Assembly (NCBI GenBank): GCA_023391285.1
Contig: JAEWBF010000117.1
Span: 1 to 64,000 of the forward strand
Direction: 5' to 3'
DNA length: 64,000 nt
Source: Verrucomicrobiota bacterium
Lineage (GTDB): Bacteria; Verrucomicrobiota; Verrucomicrobiia; Opitutales; Opitutaceae
In this document: positions 53,441 through 61,700 of the stretch, one piece after another
How positions within the stretch are numbered: position 1 is the first letter of the stretch
How the letters are laid out: every line of letters starts with the position of its first letter
Notes under the pieces: generated by a model
The model's database searches: none
Seen by the model: the letters and a program-made list of their open reading frames with translations, nothing else
Told to the model about the DNA's origin: nothing
Program-made: the position numbers and the translations under genes

Positions 53441-54736
53441 TCAAGCCGCGTCCTGCTTCGGCTCGCCTTTGTCGATCCGCCGCAGCGTCGGCCGCTTCCG
53501 ACCACTCACCACACCCGCATCGATCACCACCTCCGCCACGTCTTCGCGCTGCGGAAGTTCATACATCACCTCGAGCATCAAGCTTTCGAGAATGGAACGG
53601 AGCGCACGAGCGCCGGTTTTCAGTTCGATCGCTCTCTGCGCGATCGCCCGAATCGCATCGGTCGTGAGTCGCAGCCGAACGCCGTCCATCGCGAACAGCT
53701 TCGAATACTGCTTTACCATCGCGTTCTTCGTGCGCAGCAGAACTTTCTCGAGATCCGCCACCGAAAGCTGATCGAGCACCGACACCACCGGCAAACGTCC
53801 GATGAATTCCGGGATCATGCCGAAGCGAATCAGATCTTCCGGCGCGAGCGCCTTCATCATCTCTTCCGGCTTGAGCGATTGCTCCTGCTGCGCGCGGATC
53901 GACGCGAACCCGAGGCTGCGCTGCCCCAGACGTCGCTGCACCAACCCTTCCAATCCGACGAACGCACCGCCGCAGATGAAGAGGATGTTCGACGTATTGA
54001 TCTGCACGTATTCCTGATTCGGATGCTTGCGCCCACCCTGCGGGGGAACGTTGCACGTCGTGCCTTCGAGAATCTTCAGCAGCGCCTGCTGCACGCCTTC
54101 GCCGGAAACATCACGCGTGATCGAAACGTTCTCCGTCTTGCGACCGATCTTGTCGATTTCGTCGATGTAGATGATGCCGCATTCCGCGCGCTTCACGTCG
54201 TAATTCGCGTTCTGCAGCAAACGCAGCACGACATTCTCGACATCTTCGCCAACGTAGCCCGCCTCCGTGAGGGTCGTCGCGTCGGAAATCGCAAACGGCA
54301 CATCAAGGATCTTCGCCAGCGTGCGCGCCAGGAGCGTCTTACCCGAACCGGTCGGACCAACCAGCAGGATATTGCTCTTCTCGACATCGACGTCGTTGAA
54401 CTCGGGCGACAGCGCCAGCGATTCCTTGCCCGACTGCCCGGCATCGAACATCAGTCGCTTGTAGTGGTTATAAACCGCGACGGAGAGAACCTTCTTCGCG
54501 TGATCCTGACCGATGACGAAATCATCCAGCGTGCGCTTGATCTCCGAGGGCTTCACCAGACGCACCGGCGGGCGCGTCTCGGCCGTGGGCGCCTTCACCT
54601 CGCGGTCGATGATCGTCTTGCAGACGTTCACGCACGAGTCGCAGATATAAACGCCGGGACCGGCGATGATCTTCTTCACCTCGGCCTGCGACTTCCCGCA
54701 GAACGAGCAGAGGGTCATGCGGGACGATTTGGCCAT
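53441..54736 (-). CDS. clpX: ATP-dependent Clp protease ATP-binding subunit ClpX
   Basis: A 431-residue AAA+ unfoldase. N-terminal C4 zinc finger CSFC…CDSC (Cys10, 13, 32, 35), Walker A GPTGSGKT (127-134), Walker B GIIYIDEIDKI, pore-loop region with YVGEDVENVV, EGVQQALLKILEGT, the sensor arm and RLPVVSVLDQL. ClpX selects substrates, unfolds them and feeds them to ClpP. The order tig-clpP-clpX on the minus strand is the classic operon; clpX lies 60 bp after clpP. Confidence 0.98.
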   Translation of the reverse strand: MAKSSRMTLCSFCGKSQAEVKKIIAGPGVYICDSCVNVCKTIIDREVKAPTAETRPPVRLVKPSEIKRTLDDFVIGQDHAKKVLSVAVYNHYKRLMFDAGQSGKESLALSPEFNDVDVEKSNILLVGPTGSGKTLLARTLAKILDVPFAISDATTLTEAGYVGEDVENVVLRLLQNANYDVKRAECGIIYIDEIDKIGRKTENVSITRDVSGEGVQQALLKILEGTTCNVPPQGGRKHPNQEYVQINTSNILFICGGAFVGLEGLVQRRLGQRSLGFASIRAQQEQSLKPEEMMKALAPEDLIRFGMIPEFIGRLPVVSVLDQLSVADLEKVLLRTKNAMVKQYSKLFAMDGVRLRLTTDAIRAIAQRAIELKTGARALRSILESLMLEVMYELPQREDVAEVVIDAGVVSGRKRPTLRRIDKGEPKQDAA

Positions 54737-54796
54737 AGCGACAAGATGTGCGGCTGCGCGCGCGAGTCGAGGATCTAGACCTTTTTAACCAGTTCT

Positions 54797-55417
54797 TCAG
54801 GCGGCGGCGGTCACGCCCAGCGCCTGAGCCTCACGCGTCGATTCAACCACGTGGTCGACGATTCCATACGCCTTCGCCTCATGGGCGCTCAGGTAGTAAT
54901 CGCGGTCAGAATCCTTTTCGACCTGGGTCACATCCTTGCCGGTGTGCTTCGCAATGGTCTCGTTCAACGTCTTGCGCCAGCGCAGGATTTCGCGAGCCGC
55001 GATCGCAATATCCGCCGCCTGCCCGCCCGCGCCGCCGCTCGGCTGGTGAATCATCACGCGGCTGTTCGGCAGCGCAAAACGCTTCCCCTTCGTCCCCGCC
55101 GCCAGCAACACCGTGCTCATGCTCGCGGCCATGCCGACGCAGTAAGTAACGATATCACATTGCAGGAAGTTCATCGTGTCATAGATGGCCATGCCACCCG
55201 TCACGACGCCGCCCGGAGAGTTGATGTAGAGCTGAATGTCCTTCTTCGGATCCTCCATCTGCAGGAAGAACATCTGGGCAATCACGAGATTCGCCACCGT
55301 ATCGTCGATCGGCGTGCCGATGAAGATGATGCGGTCCTTCAACAGGCGCGAATAGATGTCCATCGACCGCTCGCCGCGGCCGGTATTCTCCAAGACGATA
55401 GGAACGTAGTAGCTCAC
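54797..55417 (-). CDS. clpP: ATP-dependent Clp protease proteolytic subunit ClpP
   Basis: A 206-residue serine protease with the catalytic Ser99 in GMAASMST, His124 in VMIHQPSGG and Asp near 172 in DSDRDYYLSAHEA. YVPIVLENTGRGERSMDIYS is the normal ClpP start, so GTG at 55417 (reading MSYYVP) is chosen; the ATG further upstream lies within the end of tig. Typical hydrophobic docking residues for ClpX are present. Confidence 0.97.
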   Translation of the reverse strand: MSYYVPIVLENTGRGERSMDIYSRLLKDRIIFIGTPIDDTVANLVIAQMFFLQMEDPKKDIQLYINSPGGVVTGGMAIYDTMNFLQCDIVTYCVGMAASMSTVLLAAGTKGKRFALPNSRVMIHQPSGGAGGQAADIAIAAREILRWRKTLNETIAKHTGKDVTQVEKDSDRDYYLSAHEAKAYGIVDHVVESTREAQALGVTAAA

Positions 55418-55439
55418 AGTGGTTGTGGTATTTCGGCAG

Positions 55440-56762
55440 TTAAGCCTTCGGCTGAACTGTCGCCACCGTAGCCTTGGAGACGAGGAAATCAATCGCCTTG
55501 TCGAAAATGATCGATTGCTGCACCGCGCGGAGTTGCTCGCGATCGCTGCTCAACGCCTTCACGAGCTTGTCCGGCTTCTGCTGCGTGCGCATCGCCTCAC
55601 GATAGATGAACGAATCGATGTCGCGCTCCTCCACCTGGATCTTCTCGGCTTCGGCGATCTTCGCCAAAATCAGCTGCATCTTGATCCGCTTCTCGGCCGC
55701 TTTCCGCGCGCCGTCGAAGAGTTCCTTCTTCCCCTTTTCGAATTCTTCCTGCGGCACGCCGCGACGCATGTTCTCCTCGATGAACTGCCGCAGCACCGCC
55801 TGCGTCTCGTTTTCAACGAGCGACTCCGGCACCGGAAAATCGACCTTCGCCGCGAGCGCATCCGAAACTTGGCGACGCTGCTCCGAACGATTGCGCGACT
55901 CCTTCTGCATCTTGAGCTGATTGCGCACCGCGCTCTTCAACGCCTCCAAGTCGTCGACCCGGTTGGCTTTGAAGAAGGCTTCATCAAGCGGCGGCAGCGA
56001 GCGTTCGCGGATTTCCTGAACCTCGACGGCGTAAATAGCCGTTTTGCCGGCGAGTGCCGGCACGGCCGCGAAGTCCGCCGGAAACGTGATCGTGACATCC
56101 TTCTTGTCACCCGGCTTCAGTCCGGCGAGCTGCGTGCCCAGCCCGGGGATCACACCTTCGTTCTCGCCTTCCACTTCCTCCCACGTCTGCGGGACTTTCC
56201 CATAAATCTGCTTGTCCGGCGCGAGCTCGGTAATCGGCTTGCCATCAATCGTCCCCTCGTAAGCCAACTTCACGTAATCGCTCTTCACCGCCGGACGATC
56301 CGCCACCTTGAACTCCGCTCGCTCCGCGCGCATGCCTTCGATCACTTGATCCACTTCGGCATCGGTCGGATCGGTCGGCGCGACCTCCGTCGGCAAACCC
56401 ACATACTCCGGCAGCGCGAATTCCGGACGGACGTCCAACGTGATCGTCACCGTCACCGGCTGACCGGTTTTGATCTCACCGGGCTCGACATTCACGATGT
56501 TCAACACGTCCAGCTTCTGCTGTTCGAGGCCGTCCCGGTAGGTTTTCGCCACCACCTTCTGCTTGAACTCGTCGCCGATCTCCTTCGCGAAACGCTTCGC
56601 CACCACCGCAGCCGGAGCTTTGCCCGGACGAAACCCAGGAATGCGCGCGAGCTGGGTATACTCCTTTACGACGTCCTGATGAACGGTGTCGACTTCGCCG
56701 GATTCCAGCGTGACGACGAGACTTTTACGAGTGTCGGAGAGGCTATTCAGTTGAACGTTCAC
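55440..56762 (-). CDS. tig: Trigger factor (ribosome-associated chaperone and prolyl isomerase)
   Basis: A 440-residue protein starting at GTG, MNVQLNSLSDTRKSLVVTLE. The ribosome-binding signature is IPGFRPGKAP (G-F-R-x-G-K-x-P), the FKBP-like PPIase domain begins near SDYVKLAYEGTIDGKPI, and the C-terminal helical chaperone arms make up the rest. It binds nascent chains at the exit tunnel. First gene of tig-clpP-clpX, with 22 bp to clpP. Confidence 0.96.
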   Translation of the reverse strand: MNVQLNSLSDTRKSLVVTLESGEVDTVHQDVVKEYTQLARIPGFRPGKAPAAVVAKRFAKEIGDEFKQKVVAKTYRDGLEQQKLDVLNIVNVEPGEIKTGQPVTVTITLDVRPEFALPEYVGLPTEVAPTDPTDAEVDQVIEGMRAERAEFKVADRPAVKSDYVKLAYEGTIDGKPITELAPDKQIYGKVPQTWEEVEGENEGVIPGLGTQLAGLKPGDKKDVTITFPADFAAVPALAGKTAIYAVEVQEIRERSLPPLDEAFFKANRVDDLEALKSAVRNQLKMQKESRNRSEQRRQVSDALAAKVDFPVPESLVENETQAVLRQFIEENMRRGVPQEEFEKGKKELFDGARKAAEKRIKMQLILAKIAEAEKIQVEERDIDSFIYREAMRTQQKPDKLVKALSSDREQLRAVQQSIIFDKAIDFLVSKATVATVQPKA

Positions 56763-56905
56763 GGAAGTGTAAGAGCGGTGTTGAGACAGAGAATTGCCCA
56801 CGGTAGGTCGCACCCGCAGCCGGTCAATGCCGGATTCAGAGCCTGTTCTGCCTTCTGCGCGCTTGCACGGCCGGAACGCCAACCGTTTGGTTGCCTGAAC
56901 CAAAC

Positions 56906-57550
56906 ATGCCCAGCCTTCGCGAACTCCTCGCCGCGCACGACTCGCTGCTGCTCGTCGACGCAGCTTCCGCAGTCATTCAAGCCGGTTGGCTGGAGCATCA
57001 ACCGAACAATCCAGCCGGCTTCGCCGCCCGCTGGGAATCGCGCGCCGAAGAAGCCGGCATCGGGCTGTTCCACGCGCTCGAAGCCTTGATGGCAAAACCC
57101 GCCGAGGCGGGCGCGTTCGTGTTCTGCGACGGTCCCGGATCCATCCTCGGCATTCGCACGACCGCCGTCGCACTGCGCAGCTGGCAAGTGCTACATCCGC
57201 GGCCGGTCTTCGCTTTTCACAGTCTCGACCTCGTCGCTCGCGCGTTGGGTCGCAACGAAGTGACTGTGATCGCCGACGCCCGACGCGACACCTGGCATTC
57301 CCTTTCCCTCGACCAAAAGCTGCGTCGCGTGCCTACCGGAGAACTCACCGGCGATCTCGTGATGCCGGAAAATTTCCGCCATTGGTCTCAACTTCCTCCC
57401 GGCGTTCGCCTCACGCCCTACGCGCTCGGCGAACTGTTTCCGCGCGCGATCGATGCCGATCTTTTCCGCGCGACCGACGCGCCCGACGCGTTTCTCCACG
57501 AGGAGCCGAGCTACGTCACGTGGACGCCGCAAATCCACCGCGCGCCATGA
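56906..57550 (+). CDS. tsaB: tRNA threonylcarbamoyladenosine biosynthesis protein TsaB-like
   Basis: A 214-residue ASKHA-fold protein. After the N-terminal strands the region AFVFCDGPGSILGIRTTAVA matches the TsaB GPGSFTGLR loop, with Ile-Leu in place of Phe-Thr. It scaffolds TsaD/TsaE in making t6A37. Similarity is moderate, so function is likely but not certain. ATG 56906 is preferred over the TTG at 56891. It is divergent from tig (143 bp between starts) and overlaps alr by 4 bp. Confidence 0.75.
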   Translation: MPSLRELLAAHDSLLLVDAASAVIQAGWLEHQPNNPAGFAARWESRAEEAGIGLFHALEALMAKPAEAGAFVFCDGPGSILGIRTTAVALRSWQVLHPRPVFAFHSLDLVARALGRNEVTVIADARRDTWHSLSLDQKLRRVPTGELTGDLVMPENFRHWSQLPPGVRLTPYALGELFPRAIDADLFRATDAPDAFLHEEPSYVTWTPQIHRAP

Positions 57551-58695
57551 TGCCGCATCACGCCGCCCCTCCCCTGCGCTGCTGGGCCGAAATCGATCTG
57601 GCCGCGCTCGAGCGCAACCTGCGGCTGATCCGTGCAAGCCTTCCCGCGCACATGCGCTACGTCGCGGTGATCAAAGCCGACGCCTACGGCCATGGCCTGC
57701 ATCAAACCGCCGCCCGCCTCATGCACGCCGGCGCCGATCTCTTCGCCGTCGCCAACGTCACCGAAGCCGCCGCTTTGCGTGAACTCGGTCCCGGCTGGCC
57801 GATCCTGCTGCTCAGTCCGCTTCTCCCCGAGGAAGATCGCTACCTCGCCGACTACGATCTCACGCCCACCGTTTCCTGCGAAGACGAGGTCAAACGTTTC
57901 AACGAAGTCGGTCGCATCGCCGGCCGCCCGATTTCGGTTCACATGAAAATCGACACCGGCATGGGCCGGCTCGGCGTGTGGCACGAAAACGCTCCTGCAC
58001 TCCACGCCGCCATCGTCGCCGCGCCGCATCTGAAACTCGCCGGCGTCTTCACCCACTTCGCCGCGCCCGACGACGTCGCTTTCACCGCCGAACAACGGCG
58101 TCGCTTCCTCGCCGCCCTCGCCAGCTGTCCCGGCCTCGCGCTCGACCGAATCTTTGTCCACGCCGACAACAGCGAGGGCATCGAAACGCTCCCTGGCTCG
58201 AGTCCCTTCAACGCCGTTCGCATCGGCCTTCTGCAGTTCGGCATTCTCCCCCATCCGAACTCGCTCCTCGCGCAAGTCCGGACCGAGCCTGTATTCAGTT
58301 TTCGAACACGCGTGGGGCTCGTGAAAACGCTGCCCGCCGGCCAAACGATCAGCTACGGCCGCACCCACACCCTCCCGCGCGAAACCCGCATCGCGATCCT
58401 CTGCGCCGGCTACGCCGACGGAATCCCCCGCTCGATGAGTAATCGGGCTAAGGTCCTCATCCGCGGCCACCGCTGCCCCGTTCTGGGACGCGTCACGATG
58501 GACCAAACGATTGTGGACATTTCTCCTTTGCCTGAAGCGGCGAGCGGCGATGAAGCCGTGCTGGTCGGCACTCAAGGGGCTGAAACGATCGCGATCGCCG
58601 AGTTTAGCGCTTGGGAGGAAACGATCCCCTGGGAGACGTTGTGTTCGATTACTAAACGCGTTCCAAGAATTTACCGAACGGCGTTGGGCGTGTGA
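57547..58695 (+). CDS. alr: Alanine racemase
   Basis: A 382-residue PLP enzyme that makes D-alanine for peptidoglycan. The PLP lysine is in YVAVIKADAYGHG (Lys43), the second base Tyr289 lies in CAGYADGIPR, and VHMKIDTGMGRLGV and GRVTMDQTIVDIS are further family segments. Order and length are standard. The ATG overlaps the tsaB stop. Confidence 0.96.
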   Translation: MMPHHAAPPLRCWAEIDLAALERNLRLIRASLPAHMRYVAVIKADAYGHGLHQTAARLMHAGADLFAVANVTEAAALRELGPGWPILLLSPLLPEEDRYLADYDLTPTVSCEDEVKRFNEVGRIAGRPISVHMKIDTGMGRLGVWHENAPALHAAIVAAPHLKLAGVFTHFAAPDDVAFTAEQRRRFLAALASCPGLALDRIFVHADNSEGIETLPGSSPFNAVRIGLLQFGILPHPNSLLAQVRTEPVFSFRTRVGLVKTLPAGQTISYGRTHTLPRETRIAILCAGYADGIPRSMSNRAKVLIRGHRCPVLGRVTMDQTIVDISPLPEAASGDEAVLVGTQGAETIAIAEFSAWEETIPWETLCSITKRVPRIYRTALGV

Positions 58696-58707
58696 GCGAC
58701 AGGATAG

Positions 58708-58727
58708 TCTAGGGTTATAACCCTAGA
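58708..58727. promoter_or_regulatory. Perfect 20-bp palindrome upstream of the giant repeat-protein gene
   Basis: TCTAGGGTTATAACCCTAGA is its own reverse complement (58708-58727). It lies 13 bp after the alr stop and 50 bp before the ATG of the beta-strand-repeat gene. The core GGGTTAT..CCCTA also occurs at 10755-10767. A dimeric regulator site or a terminator arm are possible readings; there is no T-run. Confidence 0.5.
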
Positions 58728-58777
58728 TTAGTGATTGACCCCGAGGGGGCCGCAGGATTGCGTTTCGACACCCAGCC

Positions 58778-61700
58778 ATGCGCCTCCAACCGCTTCATCG
58801 TTTTGTGCCCAGCGGGACTATCGTGCTCAAGGCCCTTTGCTGCGTTCTGGGTGCCTTCGTTCTCTCGAACCTCAGCTCCTCTCTCTTTGCTCAGACCACA
58901 TTGTATTTCGACGCAGCATCGGGCAATGGTCTTGGCTCCGGAAGCGGCACCGTCAGTTGGAATTCCTCGACGTGGAATACGCAAAGCAACGGGAATGGTG
59001 GACGCGCCAATTGGACGAACGGGCGTCTCGCTCGATTCAATGCGGGATCCGGCGCTTATACCGTAAATGTGACGGCCGCCACGACCTTCGCCGGCGCCAC
59101 GGTCGACAACGGGCAGGTGACGATCACGGCAAGCGGTGCCGGCACGCTCGCCCTCTCGGCCAACTCGGCGTTCAACATTGCCGCTGGCAAAGGCCTAAAC
59201 ATCGCCACCGCGCTCGGCGGCAATTATTCGCTGACCAAGTCAGGTAATGGAATCCTCACCCTGTCGAGTAGTAACACCTATACGGGAGGCACGACCCTGA
59301 CGGCAGGGACACTGGGAATCGGCCACAACAATGCCCTAGGCAGCGGCACATTGACGCTCAACGGCGGCACCCTTTCGGCCAGCGGCGGCGCACGTTCCAT
59401 TGCCAATAACCTCACCCTCTCCGCCAACAGCACCATCGCTGGCAGCGACAATCTCACCGTCACCGGCACATTCACCAATACCGCCAACCGCACACTTACG
59501 ATCAACAACTCCGGCCTCACCACGCTCGGGAACATCAGTCTCTCCAATAGCAACACCGCCCGCACCCTTACCATCGCCGGCACTGGAAACACGACCGTTT
59601 CGGGCGTCATCGCCAACGGTGGCACCGGCGCAGGCAATCTCACGAAAAGCGGCAACGGCACCCTCACCCTCACCGGCACCAACACCTACACCGGCACCAC
59701 TACGATCAGCGGCGGCACTCTGCAAATTGGCGCGGGTGGCACCACCGGATCCATCGCCGGCACCAGCATCGTCAACAATGCCGCGTTGGCCTTCGATCGT
59801 TCCAATGACCTCACCTACGCGGGCGTGGTATCAGGGACGGGCAGCGTTACCAAAGCTGGCAACGGGACCCTTACGTTGACCGGCGCGAACACCTACACGG
59901 GCACCACGACCATCAGCGGCGGCACTTTGCAGATCGGCTCCGGCGGCACCACCGGTTCCGTCGCCAGCACCAGCATCGTCAACAACGCCGCCTTGGTCTT
60001 CAACCGTTCGAACGCCGTCACCTACTCCGGCGTGATTTCCGGAACCGGCAGCGTCATCAAAGCCGGCAGCGGAACCCTTACACTCTCGGGATCGAACACC
60101 TACACTGGCGACACCGCCATCCAAGCCGGCATACTCCAGACCACGGGCAGTAACCGCATCGCCGACGGATCGAACCTCAATATCGGAGCAGCCGGCACCT
60201 TCCAATTCGACTGGGGCGGGAACAGTGAGACCGTCGGCGCTCTCTCCGGCTCCGGCACGCTCTCTCTTCGAGGCAGCACGTTCACCACCTCAACCTCGGC
60301 GGATACCTTTTTTTCCGGAACGATCACCGACAGTTACGGCGTATTCCGCAAAGCCGGCACCGGCAACCTCACCCTCACGGGTAACAATACCTACACGGGT
60401 ATCACCTACATCGATGGTGGCACCCTCATCGCCGCCAGTTCCAACGCTCTCGGCGGATCTACGTCCGGCAACGTCATCGCCAACAACGCCACTCTCGCTC
60501 TCCAAGGAGACATTACGCTTACCGAAGGCAGCTTCTCCGTTCAAGGGACGGGCGACGGGGGCGTGGGCGCCATCTACAACATCTCCGGCAACAACACGCT
60601 CGCCGCCACCCTGAACCTCGCCGGTGCTACCACCGTCGGCTCCGCGACGGGAACCCTCACCCTCGGCGGACTCTCCTTGGGCTCCAATGTCACTTTCGCC
60701 GGGAATGGAAACTTCGCGTCCAACGGCGTTATCAACGGAAGCGGCACGTTGATCAAAACCGGCGCCGGCACTCTCACGCTCTCCGGTGGAGCTGCCAACA
60801 CCTACGGCGCTACGAACGTCAACGAAGGCACCGTGATTCTCGCAAAATCCGACGGCATCAGCGCGCTCGGCCACGGCGCCATCACGATTGGCGACGGAAG
60901 CGGTGGCGCCGGCTCTGCGATCGTTCAACTCGCCGGCAACAACCAAATCGTCGATCACGCCCCGTCTATCACGTTCAACAGCGACGGTCGCCTCGACCTC
61001 AACGGCTACAGCGAAACCCTCAACGTGATCTCCGGATCCGGTGGCCAGATCGCCCTCGGCGGCGGTAGTCTCGCCCTCGGCGTCAGCTCCGGTTCCTCCA
61101 CTTTCGGCGGCACGATCACTGGCGCTGGCACCTTCACAAAACTCGGCTCCGGAGTCGTCACACTTTCCGGTGCCAACACCTACACCGCTGCGACCGTGAT
61201 CGAGGCCGGCATCCTCCGCGCCGGCGCCGCCAATGCCTTCTCCTCCGGCTCCGCCGTCTCTCTCGCTAATGTCTCCAGCGCTATCCTCGATCTCAATGGA
61301 TTCAATCAATCCATTGGCTCTCTCAGCGGTGGTGGTTCCACGGGCGGCAATGTCACCCTGGGATCGGCCTCACTGACCGTTGGCGCCGATAACTCCAACA
61401 CCGCTTTCGGCGGAGTCATCTCCGGATCCGGCAACCTGATCAAGGTCGGTTCAGGCAATCTCACCTTGACCGGCTCCAGCACCTACACCGGCACCACCAC
61501 CATTAGCGCGGGCACTCTCCAGATTGGAGCAGGCGGCACGACGGGCTCGATCGCCAGCACCAGCATCGTCAACAATGCCAATCTCGCCTTCGATCGATCC
61601 GACGCCACGAGTTTCTCCGGCACAATCTCGGGATCGGGCGCGCTTACCAAGCTTGGCTCCGGCACGCTCACCCTTACCAACGCCAACACCTACACCGGCG

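Noticed and set aside
59681..61684. Tandem repeats that could suggest a CRISPR array or satellite
   Set aside because: Units are 207 bp, in frame, and encode beta-strand repeats; no short direct repeats with unique spacers and no cas genes exist.
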